DNA of 64,000 nt from Pedobacter polysacchareus (lineage in GTDB: Bacteria > Bacteroidota > Bacteroidia > Sphingobacteriales > Sphingobacteriaceae), in assembly GCF_019802255.1 (NCBI RefSeq), contig NZ_JAHYSS010000001.1, positions 643,333-707,332 on the forward strand, read 5' to 3'. The stretch's first letter is position 1; the number at the start of each line of letters is the position of its first letter. Both the position numbers and the translations under genes were made by a program. Below the pieces are notes generated by a model that was not told where the DNA came from, ran no database searches, and saw only the letters and a list, made by a program, of their open reading frames with translations. Of this stretch, positions 36,099 through 44,436 are shown in pieces.

Positions 36099-36425
36099 CT
36101 ATTTCAGCTTTTCGTTGTTCTGATGGCGGTCGGTATCTCTGATGGTTTTTTTAACCAGGTTTTTCTCTAAGGCGCTGGTCAGGTCGATGCCGGTTTGGTT
36201 GGCCAGACAGATCAGGACGAACAATACGTCGGCCATCTCATCGCCAAGGTCTACCGCCTCATCGCTTTTTTTGAAAGACTGCTCGCCATATTTTCTGGAC
36301 ATGATTCTGGCCACTTCACCTACTTCCTCCATCAGGATCGCGGTATTGGTGAGCTCATTGAAATAACGGATCCCTGTTTTATTGATCCACTGGTCTACGG
36401 TTTCCTGGGCTTCTGCTATCGTCAT
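36099..36425 (-). CDS. MazG-like nucleotide pyrophosphohydrolase
   Basis: A 108-residue all-alpha NTP pyrophosphohydrolase of the MazG/dCTPase superfamily. Acidic metal-binding helices are visible: LMEEVGEVARIMSRK (ExxE) and DLGDEMADVLFVLICLA (DEMAD, the second metal motif). Such enzymes hydrolyse non-canonical or excess NTPs to NMP and pyrophosphate. It follows dtd by 1 bp in a rsgA-dtd-mazG run. Confidence 0.88.
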   Translation of the reverse strand: MTIAEAQETVDQWINKTGIRYFNELTNTAILMEEVGEVARIMSRKYGEQSFKKSDEAVDLGDEMADVLFVLICLANQTGIDLTSALEKNLVKKTIRDTDRHQNNEKLK

Positions 36426-36426
36426 G

Positions 36427-36879
36427 TTATTCTTTATTTTTAGTATCTATCATAATGGTAACAGGGCCATCATTAATTAAACTGATCTTCATATCTGCGC
36501 CAAAAATTCCTGTTTTGATCTCTTTTTGAAGAAGTGCAGATAATTTGGCAATCATTTCTTCGTATAAAGGAATGGCCTTTTCGGGTCTGGCTGCTCTGGT
36601 AAAACCAGGTCTGTTGCCTTTTTTCGTGGAAGCAAAGAGCGTAAACTGACTAATCAGGAGAATATTGCCCTCTACATCAGCCAGGGACTTATTCATCTGG
36701 TCATTTTCATCGCCAAAGATCCTCATATTGACGATCTTCTGGCTAAGCCAGTCGAGGTCTTCAGTAATATCGGTATCTTCTATCCCTAATAATATCAGAA
36801 AACCAGTACCAATGCTGCCGGTAATTGTTCCTTCTACTACGCAGCTGGCTTCCGTAACTCTTTGTATAATTGCTCTCAT
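36427..36879 (-). CDS. dtd: D-aminoacyl-tRNA deacylase
   Basis: A 150-residue DTD that removes D-amino acids (and glycine from tRNA-Ala) from tRNA. The signatures are complete: MRAIIQRVTEASC at the start, the SQFTLFAS active-site motif, KGNRPGFTRAA, and the cross-subunit GP motif NDGPVTI near the C-terminus. It lies 16 bp after rsgA and 1 bp before the MazG-like gene. Confidence 0.96.
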   Translation of the reverse strand: MRAIIQRVTEASCVVEGTITGSIGTGFLILLGIEDTDITEDLDWLSQKIVNMRIFGDENDQMNKSLADVEGNILLISQFTLFASTKKGNRPGFTRAARPEKAIPLYEEMIAKLSALLQKEIKTGIFGADMKISLINDGPVTIMIDTKNKE

Positions 36880-36895
36880 CGTTTAAAAAAATGGA

Positions 36896-37816
36896 TTAAG
36901 CGCGGGTTTCGTTACCATGGTAAATACTCAGGTAACTTTCGTACCTGCTGATTTCAATTTCTCCATCTTCTACCGCTTTGATGACGGCACAGCCTGGTTC
37001 ATTGACATGGCGACAATTATTGAACTTACATTTGTTCATCAAGGCACGCATTTCTCTGAAATAATGCCCTAATTCTTCGGGTCTGATATCGAAAATACCC
37101 AGTTCCCTGATGCCTGGAGTATCAATCAGGTAACCACCAAAAGGTAAAACATGCATTTCTGCAAAAGTGGTGGTATGCTGTCCTTTATCACTTGCTTCAG
37201 AGATTTCCCCGGTTTTGATGTGTCTATCTGGAAGCAAAGCATTGATCAGGCTTGATTTTCCTACTCCGGAATGTCCCGAAAATAAGGTGGTTTTGTCTTT
37301 TAACAGGCTTTCTATCTGTGGGATATTGGTGCCTTCCAATGCGGATACCGTATAACAAGGGTAGCCGATCTTTTCATAAATATGCTTGTATTCTTCTAAA
37401 ACCGCTAGTCCATCTTCATTAAACAAATCCAGTTTATTGAAAATCAATACTGCAGGAATGCGATACGCCTCGGCAGTAGCCAGAAACCGGTCAATAAAGC
37501 CCAAAGAAGTTCTTGGAGAAACGAGGGTAACCACCAAAAATGCCTGGTCCATATTGGCCGCAATAATCTGCGCCTGCTTGGAAAGGTTGATGGATTTACG
37601 GATAATGTAATTGTTCCGCTCATGTAATTTATGTATTACCCCATTTTCTGAATTTGGCTCCAGCTCAAAGTCTACCTGATCGCCAACGGCAATCGGATTG
37701 GTGGTTTGAATGCCCTTGATCCGGAACTTCCCTTTAATACGGCAGTCGTATCTGTTGCCGTCTTCCGCTTGTACCTGATACCAGCTTCCTGTTGATTTTA
37801 TGACTAATCCTTGCAT
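36896..37816 (-). CDS. rsgA: Ribosome small-subunit-dependent GTPase A
   Basis: A 306-residue circularly permuted GTPase that checks late 30S assembly. It has an N-terminal OB fold, then G4 NKLDL before G1 GHSGVGKSS and G3 DTPGIREL (the permuted order), and a C-terminal zinc site CKFNNCRHVNEPGC. Length is typical. It is first in a minus-strand run with dtd and mazG-like; all three guard nucleotide or translation quality. Confidence 0.96.
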   Translation of the reverse strand: MQGLVIKSTGSWYQVQAEDGNRYDCRIKGKFRIKGIQTTNPIAVGDQVDFELEPNSENGVIHKLHERNNYIIRKSINLSKQAQIIAANMDQAFLVVTLVSPRTSLGFIDRFLATAEAYRIPAVLIFNKLDLFNEDGLAVLEEYKHIYEKIGYPCYTVSALEGTNIPQIESLLKDKTTLFSGHSGVGKSSLINALLPDRHIKTGEISEASDKGQHTTTFAEMHVLPFGGYLIDTPGIRELGIFDIRPEELGHYFREMRALMNKCKFNNCRHVNEPGCAVIKAVEDGEIEISRYESYLSIYHGNETRA

Positions 37817-38044
37817 ATTATGGCGTAAAGGTAATAAAATGTTTGTCGGGAATCAGCGTCTGTAATCGCGTAGCTTACGCTTTCCATAAAACTGGGTTAA
37901 TTTTAAGAGGATAGGGGTGCCGGAATCATTTTTCTGCTTTTTGCCCCTGAATAAGAGTGCCTTATCAGGAAAGGATTGATAAAACCTGCGCTACGCCCTT
38001 AAATCGCAATATTTTTAAAATTCACTCAAATATTTAGGTAATCA

Positions 38045-38071
38045 TTTGTTAATTAGAAAAATATAACTTTA
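38045..38071 (+). promoter_or_regulatory. Probable thr operon promoter
   Basis: TTTG (38045-38048) and TAACTTTA (38064-38071), one base off TAnnTTTG, are 15 nt apart, a slightly short spacing. This puts the start about 30 nt before the leader peptide ATG. TACTTTAC at 38070 is an alternative -7. The 230 bp further upstream, to rsgA, show nothing recognisable. Confidence 0.45.
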
Positions 38072-38106
38072 CTTTACGCCACAGCACACTAAGTGTATAA
38101 TGTACA

Positions 38107-38175
38107 ATGTTTAATAATTCAACCATTATTTCCATTATTATTACCACCGGGATATCTCGGAGGGAGGATAGCTAA
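38107..38175 (+). CDS. thrL: thr operon leader peptide
   Basis: A 22-codon frame, ATG 38107 to TAA 38173-38175, with a dense block of isoleucine and threonine codons (T-IISIIITT-G-I, 38122-38154). Ile and Thr are the end products that govern this branch, as in the enterobacterial thrL peptide, but the sequence is unrelated. The stop codon lies just past the antiterminator half-site GAGGGAGG (38160-38167), so a ribosome finishing the peptide would mask it, while one stalled at the Ile/Thr codons would leave it free. Confidence 0.85.
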   Translation: MFNNSTIISIIITTGISRREDS

Positions 38176-38246
38176 TGGGTATAAAATACTAAAAATAAAA
38201 ACCACAAAAAGCGCCTTCCTCTAATCGGGGAAGGCGCTTTTTTTTT
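38160..38246 (+). promoter_or_regulatory. thr operon transcription attenuator (antiterminator and terminator)
   Basis: The terminator hairpin is GCGCCTTCC (38211-38219) with GGAAGGCGC (38229-38237), extended by A/T pairs, followed by nine T's (38238-38246). The alternative pairing is GAGGGAGG (38160-38167) with CCTTCCTC (38214-38221), 8 bp including one G-U, which would break the terminator. The two are mutually exclusive. thrA starts 11 nt after the T tract. Together with the leader peptide this is a complete ribosome-mediated attenuator. Confidence 0.88.
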
Positions 38247-38257
38247 AACCTAAAACT

Positions 38258-40705
38258 ATGAACATATTAAAATTTGGAGGTACATCTGTTGGTTCCGTAG
38301 AAAGCATCACTGCTTTGCTGGGAATCCTGAAGGAGCAGCAAGGCGCTGAAAATCCCATTGTCGTCTTATCTGCCATGAGCGGGGTAACCAATGCCCTGGT
38401 CGAGATGGCAGAAAACGCAGGAAAAGGGAAGATTTATGGGGAGGAATTGAGTGCTATTGAAAAGAAACATTTTGAAGTGATCCGTGCCTTATTGCCAGCA
38501 AGCGCACAGAATCCGGTACTCACCAAGCTAAAAATCTATTTTAATGAGCTGGAAGATATTTTGCAGTCGGTTTATAACCTGAGAGAACTGAGCCTGCAAA
38601 CGAAAGACCTGATATTGAGTTACGGAGAGCGTTGCTCGGCAGTAATGGTGAGCCATATTGCCAAACAAGCTTTTCCGCATGCCTTATATGTGGATGGTTC
38701 TGAACTGATTAAAACAGACCAGAACTTCGGACAAGCGAAGGTGAATACCTATCTCACAGAAACTTTAATCAAAGATTTCTATGAGTCAAATGCTGATAAA
38801 TTATTATTCGTAACTGGTTTTATTGCCAGTAATGATGAAGGAAGAATCACCACTTTAGGGAGGGGAGGAAGTGACTACACCGCCGCTATCTGGGGTTCTG
38901 CGCTGAATGCCTCCGAAATTCAGGTCTGGACAGATGTGGACGGAATGATGACTGCCGATCCAAGAATGGTGAAAAAAGCCTTCTCTCTTGCAGAATTGAG
39001 CTATACAGAAGCCATGGAGCTTTCTTATTTTGGCGCTAAAGTGATTTATCCGCCAACGATGATCCCTGCGTTTTTAAAGCGCATTCCTATTGTGATCAAA
39101 AACACATTCAATGTCGATTTCCCGGGTACTTATATCAAACACGGTGCGGGAAGTTCAAAATTGCCGATCAAAGGGATCTCTTCTATTGATGAAATCAGTG
39201 TATTGAACCTTTCTGGTAGTGGAATGGTTGGAAAAGCGGGTTTCAGCGGTCGGTTGTTCTCTTTACTTTCCCGTGAACAGATCAATGTTATCCTCATTAC
39301 ACAGTCTTCTTCTGAGCATAGCATCACTTTCGCGGTAAAACCGGGTGACGCTTTGAAAGCTTTGGCATTGATCAATAAGGAGTTTGAACTGGAACTACAG
39401 GCCAGAAAACTAGAATATCCGGAAGTAGAAAACGGTTTGTCCGCCTTAGCTATTGTTGGTGAAAACATGAAACGGACCCCTGGAATGTCGGGAAAACTGT
39501 TCCATGCTTTAGGTAGAAACGGAGTCAATGTCAGGGCAATTGCACAGGGATCTTCGGAGTACAATATCTCTGTGATCATCTCTAAACCGGATTTGTCGAA
39601 AGCTGTAAATGCAGTGCATGATGCTTTCTATGCGAATCTGAAAAGAACACTGCCTATCTTTTGTCTGGGAACAGGGAATATTGGCAAGACCTTATTTACA
39701 CAGCTGGAAGCGCAAATGAATTTTCTGGCCACCAATAATGACCTTCAGGTAAAGGTAATGGGCGTTTGTAATACCCGTAAGATGTACCTCAATGTAGATG
39801 GAATCGCTTTGAGCAATTGGGAAGAAGCGCTGGAAAGTGAGGGAGAGCCTGCAGATTTACCCCTTTTCATTAAAAAGATGAAAGCGATGAACCTGCCAAA
39901 TTGCGTGTTTGTAGACAATACTGCCAGTCATAATCCGATTCAGTTTTATAAGGATGTGCTGCAATCGAGCATTTCTGTGGTGACTTGTAATAAGATTGGT
40001 AATTCTGCAGATTACGAACAATATGCTGCGTTTAAACAGGCAGCAAGGACTTATGGTGTAGATTTTCATTACGAAACCAATGTGGGTGCAGGCCTGCCAA
40101 TCATCCGTACTTTAAAAGATCTGATGATGAGCGGCGACCGGATTCACCGCATTGAGGCCATCTTATCCGGAACGATCTCTTATATATTCAACAATTATAC
40201 TGGTGATAAATTGTTCCATGAGGTCGTGAAAGAAGCACAGGATAAAGGCTATACTGAGCCAGATCCTAGAGACGACCTGAACGGAAAAGACTTTATGCGT
40301 AAAATGTTGATTCTGGCACGTGATGCCGGTTATCCATTGGAAGAATCAGACATTACGATTGAAAGTATGCTGCCTCCTGCTTGTCTGGCAGCAGCAACCG
40401 TTGCTGATTTTTACAAGGAACTGGAAAACAATACCGAGTATTTTGAAAAGTTTAAAAAACAAGCCGCAGCGGATAAAAAAGTGCTGCGTTATATCGGGAA
40501 ACTGGAAGAAGGAAAGGTGGAAATCACCTTGCAAATGGTAGATGACAACCACCCTTTTTACATGTTGTCTGGTAGTGACAATATCATTTCATTTACTACC
40601 GACCGTTACAAAGACCGTCCATTGGTAGTTAAAGGCCCTGGTGCAGGTGCCGAAGTAACTGCCGCAGGTGTTTTCGCTGATATTATAAACGTTGGTAAAC
40701 GATGA
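38258..40705 (+). CDS. thrA: Bifunctional aspartokinase / homoserine dehydrogenase I
   Basis: An 815-residue fusion catalysing the first and third steps of the aspartate pathway: aspartate to aspartyl phosphate and aspartate semialdehyde to homoserine. The aspartokinase domain begins MNILKFGGTSVGS and includes TTLGRGGSDYTAA. Two ACT domains (about residues 315-465) should bind threonine for feedback inhibition. The NAD(P)-binding dehydrogenase part starts at FCLGTGNIGKTLF (about residue 467) and includes NKIGNS and the GTISYIFNN stretch. Expression is governed by the upstream attenuator. The stop overlaps the thrB start by 4 bp (ATGA). Confidence 0.97.
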   Translation: MNILKFGGTSVGSVESITALLGILKEQQGAENPIVVLSAMSGVTNALVEMAENAGKGKIYGEELSAIEKKHFEVIRALLPASAQNPVLTKLKIYFNELEDILQSVYNLRELSLQTKDLILSYGERCSAVMVSHIAKQAFPHALYVDGSELIKTDQNFGQAKVNTYLTETLIKDFYESNADKLLFVTGFIASNDEGRITTLGRGGSDYTAAIWGSALNASEIQVWTDVDGMMTADPRMVKKAFSLAELSYTEAMELSYFGAKVIYPPTMIPAFLKRIPIVIKNTFNVDFPGTYIKHGAGSSKLPIKGISSIDEISVLNLSGSGMVGKAGFSGRLFSLLSREQINVILITQSSSEHSITFAVKPGDALKALALINKEFELELQARKLEYPEVENGLSALAIVGENMKRTPGMSGKLFHALGRNGVNVRAIAQGSSEYNISVIISKPDLSKAVNAVHDAFYANLKRTLPIFCLGTGNIGKTLFTQLEAQMNFLATNNDLQVKVMGVCNTRKMYLNVDGIALSNWEEALESEGEPADLPLFIKKMKAMNLPNCVFVDNTASHNPIQFYKDVLQSSISVVTCNKIGNSADYEQYAAFKQAARTYGVDFHYETNVGAGLPIIRTLKDLMMSGDRIHRIEAILSGTISYIFNNYTGDKLFHEVVKEAQDKGYTEPDPRDDLNGKDFMRKMLILARDAGYPLEESDITIESMLPPACLAAATVADFYKELENNTEYFEKFKKQAAADKKVLRYIGKLEEGKVEITLQMVDDNHPFYMLSGSDNIISFTTDRYKDRPLVVKGPGAGAEVTAAGVFADIINVGKR

Positions 40706-41637
40706 AAGAATCTATAAAAGTTTTTGCCCCGGCTACAGTAGCCAATGTGGTGTGTGGTTATGATGTTTTGGGTTTCGCAGTGAATGAACCTGGCGATGAA
40801 GTCATCATGAAATTGACAGGTGGTTCTGGAATTACCATTACCAAAATCACTGGTGATGATGGGCGTTTGCCGCTTGATCCGAAGAAAAATACGGTAAGTG
40901 CCAGTGTGCAGCATTACTTAAATCATATCGGGAAACCGGATACCGGGATAGAAATTGAACTGCACAAGAAAATGCCGATTGGCAGTGGATTAGGTTCCAG
41001 CTCTGCCAGTACGGTAGCCGGATTGTTCGCGGTAAACAACTTATTTGATGGTTTATTGACCAATAAAGAATTGGTGCCTTTTGCAATGAAAGGCGAGGAA
41101 CTGGCTTGCGGTTATGGCCATGCGGATAATGTAGCTCCAGCTTTATTGGGTGGCTTTGTGCTGATCAGGAGTTATGAGCCTTTAGACATCATCAGCTTGC
41201 CGCACCCTGAAGATTTATATGCAGCCATTGTGTATCCGGAAGTAGATGTACCCACAAAAGATGCCCGACAAATGATTCGTTCCAAAGTATTATTGAAAGA
41301 TGCCGTGACGCAATGGGGAAATGTAGCAGGTTTAGTGAGTGGTTTGTTTTTAAAAGACCATGACCTGATTGGGCGCAGTATGACGGATATTCTGGTAGAA
41401 CCGACCCGTTCCATCCTGATTCCGGATTTCTACAAGATGAGGTCGCTGGCTTTGAAAACCGGCGCTATTGGATTCGGAATTTCTGGTTCCGGCCCCTCTG
41501 TTTTTGCTTTAACAAAAGACGAAGCCACTGCAAACACCATCACCCAAAAACTACAGCAGCATTTAAAAGGAATTGGCATCAACAGCCTTTCTTTTGTATC
41601 CTCCGTAAATCAAAAAGGCCCTGTTATTTTAGATTAA
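40702..41637 (+). CDS. thrB: Homoserine kinase
   Basis: A 311-residue GHMP kinase that phosphorylates homoserine on the way to threonine. It starts KVFAPATVANVVCGYDVLGFAV; the ATP-binding motif PIGSGLGSSSASTVAG lies near residues 93-108, and ISGSGPSVFAL closes the GHMP C-terminal domain. The start codon overlaps the thrA stop, indicating translational coupling; thrC follows after 5 bp. Confidence 0.97.
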   Translation: MKESIKVFAPATVANVVCGYDVLGFAVNEPGDEVIMKLTGGSGITITKITGDDGRLPLDPKKNTVSASVQHYLNHIGKPDTGIEIELHKKMPIGSGLGSSSASTVAGLFAVNNLFDGLLTNKELVPFAMKGEELACGYGHADNVAPALLGGFVLIRSYEPLDIISLPHPEDLYAAIVYPEVDVPTKDARQMIRSKVLLKDAVTQWGNVAGLVSGLFLKDHDLIGRSMTDILVEPTRSILIPDFYKMRSLALKTGAIGFGISGSGPSVFALTKDEATANTITQKLQQHLKGIGINSLSFVSSVNQKGPVILD

Positions 41638-41642
41638 TCCAC

Positions 41643-42962
41643 ATGAAATTATACAGCACAAATAATCACGAACTAAATGTTGACTTTCCAACGGCTGTTT
41701 TTAACAGTATGCCTTTGGATAAAGGCTTATATATGCCGGCAAATGTTCCTTTGTTAGATCAGGAGTTCATTGAAAATATCCATAAATACAGTATGCCGGA
41801 GATCGCTTTTAAAGTGGCTTCGACCTTGTTGGATGGGGCAATTCCTTTAGATGATTTAAAGAAAATAGTGGAAGAAACCATCAGTTTCGATGCTCCTGTA
41901 GTAGAATTGGAAGCAGATACTTACGTATTAGAACTGTTTCATGGCCCTTCATTGGCTTTTAAAGATTTCGGCGCACGTTTCATGAGTAGAATCATGGCCT
42001 ATTTCTTAAAGGATGGGGAGCAATTATTAGATGTATTGGTGGCTACTTCCGGCGATACGGGAGGAGCAGTAGCACTGGGTTTTCTTGGGGTGCCCAATAC
42101 CAGGGTCACCATTCTTTATCCAAAAGGAAAAGTAAGTGAGATCCAGGAATTACAGCTTTGCACCAATGGACATAATATCCATGCGATAGAGGTGGAGGGT
42201 ACTTTTGATGATTGTCAGCATTTAGTGAAACAGGCATTTGCTGATGCTGAATTGAACGAGAAACTTCGCTTGACCTCTGCAAATTCGATCAATATCGCCA
42301 GATTGATTCCACAGACTTTTTATTATTTCAATGCCTGGGCGAGATTGCGCAGAGCGGGTAAAAAGGAAGTGATTTTTTCTGTGCCCAGCGGAAATTTCGG
42401 AAATATTGCAGCGGGATTGCTGGCTTATAAAATGGGCTTGCCGGTGAAACAATTCATCGCGGCAACCAATGTAAATGATACTGTTCCGCGTTTCCTGAAA
42501 ACAGGAGTTTATGAAACGAAACCATCTGTACAGACTTACGCGAATGCGATGGATGTTGGGGCGCCAAGCAATTGGGTGCGGATTATGGATCTTTTTAACC
42601 AGGATGTGGAAGCTTTGAAACAGATTTTGAAAAGCTATACCTATACCGATGAGCAGACATTGGCTGGGATTCAATCTATCTATGATCAATATGGCTATAT
42701 CGCTTGTCCGCATACCGCGATTGCAGCTTTAGCTTTAGCAGACTATAAAAAAGAAAACCCAGAGCAAAACGCTGCGGGTGTATTTTTGTCGACTGCCCAT
42801 GCCTGTAAATTTCCAGATGTATTTCCAGCAGAACTGGCTGCAAAGATCAAAATTCCTGCTGCTGTACTGGAACTGGATTTAAAAACTAAACATGCAGAAA
42901 AAATGGATACGGATTATAGTTCATTTAAGAACTACCTGACTACTTTTTATGAAAACGCATAA
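41643..42962 (+). CDS. thrC: Threonine synthase
   Basis: A 439-residue PLP enzyme converting O-phosphohomoserine to threonine. The PLP lysine is in GPSLAFKDFGARF; ATSGDTGGAVALGF binds the cofactor phosphate; SANSINIARLIPQ and VPSGNFGN are further family segments. It belongs to the bacterial class similar to E. coli ThrC. It is the last gene of the thr operon; its final 23 bp overlap the convergent META-domain gene, and no terminator separates them. Confidence 0.97.
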   Translation: MKLYSTNNHELNVDFPTAVFNSMPLDKGLYMPANVPLLDQEFIENIHKYSMPEIAFKVASTLLDGAIPLDDLKKIVEETISFDAPVVELEADTYVLELFHGPSLAFKDFGARFMSRIMAYFLKDGEQLLDVLVATSGDTGGAVALGFLGVPNTRVTILYPKGKVSEIQELQLCTNGHNIHAIEVEGTFDDCQHLVKQAFADAELNEKLRLTSANSINIARLIPQTFYYFNAWARLRRAGKKEVIFSVPSGNFGNIAAGLLAYKMGLPVKQFIAATNVNDTVPRFLKTGVYETKPSVQTYANAMDVGAPSNWVRIMDLFNQDVEALKQILKSYTYTDEQTLAGIQSIYDQYGYIACPHTAIAALALADYKKENPEQNAAGVFLSTAHACKFPDVFPAELAAKIKIPAAVLELDLKTKHAEKMDTDYSSFKNYLTTFYENA

Positions 42963-43371
42963 TGGCAATGTCGCCCATCATGAAATTCAGGGTGCTGTCG
43001 CTCACTGAATAACTGCTGGTTTTCCTTAACATTTCCATAAAGATGGCCTCTCCTTCACCGGGACAGGCCATTTTTGTCATGGCCATTGGATGGGTGAAAT
43101 TGATGGTGGTATCATCCGCTACCAAAGCACCGGAAAAAGAATTACAGCTGGTATTGCCGCTTACTTTCTTGTTGGTAATGTCAAAAGTCAGGCTTGGTTT
43201 CTTTGCTGGATACAATCCGTTGAAAGCGATTCTGGGGCCAGAAATGTAATTCAACTCCCAGCTTCCTCCCAATTCTGACAGGCCACCATTTCCTATTGTT
43301 CCAGGTTTTAAGGTGGTACATGCAGCGAAAGTACTGGTCATGACCATTGCCAATAAGATGATTCTTTTCAT
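42940..43371 (-). CDS. META-domain lipoprotein
   Basis: A 143-residue lipoprotein: signal MKRIILLAMVMTSTFAAC with the lipobox Cys18. The mature part is a META (HslJ-like) domain: LGGSWELNYISGPRIAFNG, then KVSGNTSCNSFSGALVADD and MTKMACPGEGEAIFMEML, ending FMMGDIAIMRFHK. HslJ-type proteins are envelope-stress-linked and their biochemical role is unsettled. A long hairpin (43387-43439) lies just upstream of its start. Its 3' end overlaps thrC by 23 bp. Confidence 0.88.
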   Translation of the reverse strand: MKRIILLAMVMTSTFAACTTLKPGTIGNGGLSELGGSWELNYISGPRIAFNGLYPAKKPSLTFDITNKKVSGNTSCNSFSGALVADDTTINFTHPMAMTKMACPGEGEAIFMEMLRKTSSYSVSDSTLNFMMGDIAIMRFHKK

Positions 43372-43386
43372 AGCCTTACGTTATTA

Positions 43387-43439
43387 ATGATAGCCGAAAG
43401 GTACAAAGAGTATTCCAAAAAATACCTATCGGCTATCAT
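43387..43439. repeat. Long interrupted hairpin between metF and the META-domain gene
   Basis: ATGATAGCCGA (43387-43397) pairs perfectly with TCGGCTATCAT (43429-43439), and an inner AGGTA/TACCT pair (43399-43403 with 43423-43427) extends it. There is no good T tract on either side. It starts 6 nt past the metF stop and ends 15 nt before the META gene start, so it may serve as an mRNA end or leader structure. Confidence 0.6.
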
Positions 43440-43445
43440 GAAGGG

Positions 43446-44402
43446 CTAAAACACGGCGTTGGCGATTTTTTTTGTTGGTTCTGGATTCCCCATCGTGTAG
43501 AAATGAAGTACTGGTGCGCCCATTTCTTTCAGCTCTTTACATTGATGGATCATCCATTCGATTCCAACTTCTTTTACGTCTTTTTCAGACTTGCAGGATT
43601 GAATTGCTTCGCTCAGTTCAATAGGAATATCCAAATGGAAAATCTTTGGTAAACTGATCAGCTGTTTGCTGCTGGTAATTGGTTTAAGTCCCGGGATAAT
43701 AGGGACATTGATCCCGTTTTCACGACATTTATCTACCAGTGCTTTGTATTTTTTATTGTCAAAAAACATCTGGGTAACGATGAAATCAGCACCCAGATCT
43801 ACCTTATGTTTTAGGTATTTGAAATCGGTATCCAGGTTCGGCGACTCATAATGTTTCTCCGGATATCCGGCTACTCCGATACAGAAATCCGTCTTTTCAG
43901 AGTTCTCCATATCATCATGCAGGTAGCGGCCATTGTTCATATCCACTACGTGTTGTAACAATTCTGAGGCATAGGCATGGCCATCCGGTGTTGGGATGAA
44001 AGCATTGTCGCTTTTTCGGGCATCACCGCGCAATACCAGGACATTATCAATGCCCAGGAACTGAAGATCGATCAAAGCGTTCTCTGTTTCATCTTTGGTA
44101 AAACCACCACAGATCAAATGAGGAACCGCATCTACTTTGTACCTGTTCATAATCGCAGCACAGGTAGCCACTGTACTCGGACGTTTCCGGTAAGCGACTT
44201 TTTCCAACAAGCCATTTGCATGTTGTTTGTAGATGTAATCTTCTCTCAAATAGGTCACATCAATAAAAGGAGGGTTGAATTCCATTAAAGGATCGATGGC
44301 GTCAAAGATGCCTTTGATGCTTTGTCCTTTTATAGGTGGCAAGAGCTCAAATGAGAAAAGGGTTTTTCCTTTTGCGTTGCTGATATGGTCTACGATCTTC
44401 AT
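43446..44402 (-). CDS. metF: Methylenetetrahydrofolate reductase
   Basis: A 318-residue flavoenzyme reducing 5,10-methylene-THF to 5-methyl-THF, the methyl donor for MetH. It has the opening FSFELLPPIKG (with the conserved Glu), DVTYLREDY, HLICGGFTKDETENAL, LVLRGD, and DLGADFIVTQMFFDN, all from the MTHFR barrel. It starts 34 bp after the metH stop, so the pair is very likely one transcript under the upstream SAM riboswitch. Confidence 0.96.
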   Translation of the reverse strand: MKIVDHISNAKGKTLFSFELLPPIKGQSIKGIFDAIDPLMEFNPPFIDVTYLREDYIYKQHANGLLEKVAYRKRPSTVATCAAIMNRYKVDAVPHLICGGFTKDETENALIDLQFLGIDNVLVLRGDARKSDNAFIPTPDGHAYASELLQHVVDMNNGRYLHDDMENSEKTDFCIGVAGYPEKHYESPNLDTDFKYLKHKVDLGADFIVTQMFFDNKKYKALVDKCRENGINVPIIPGLKPITSSKQLISLPKIFHLDIPIELSEAIQSCKSEKDVKEVGIEWMIHQCKELKEMGAPVLHFYTMGNPEPTKKIANAVF

Positions 44403-44436
44403 TAAATATTGCTTGTTAGGTCTCGTTATCTGTTAT

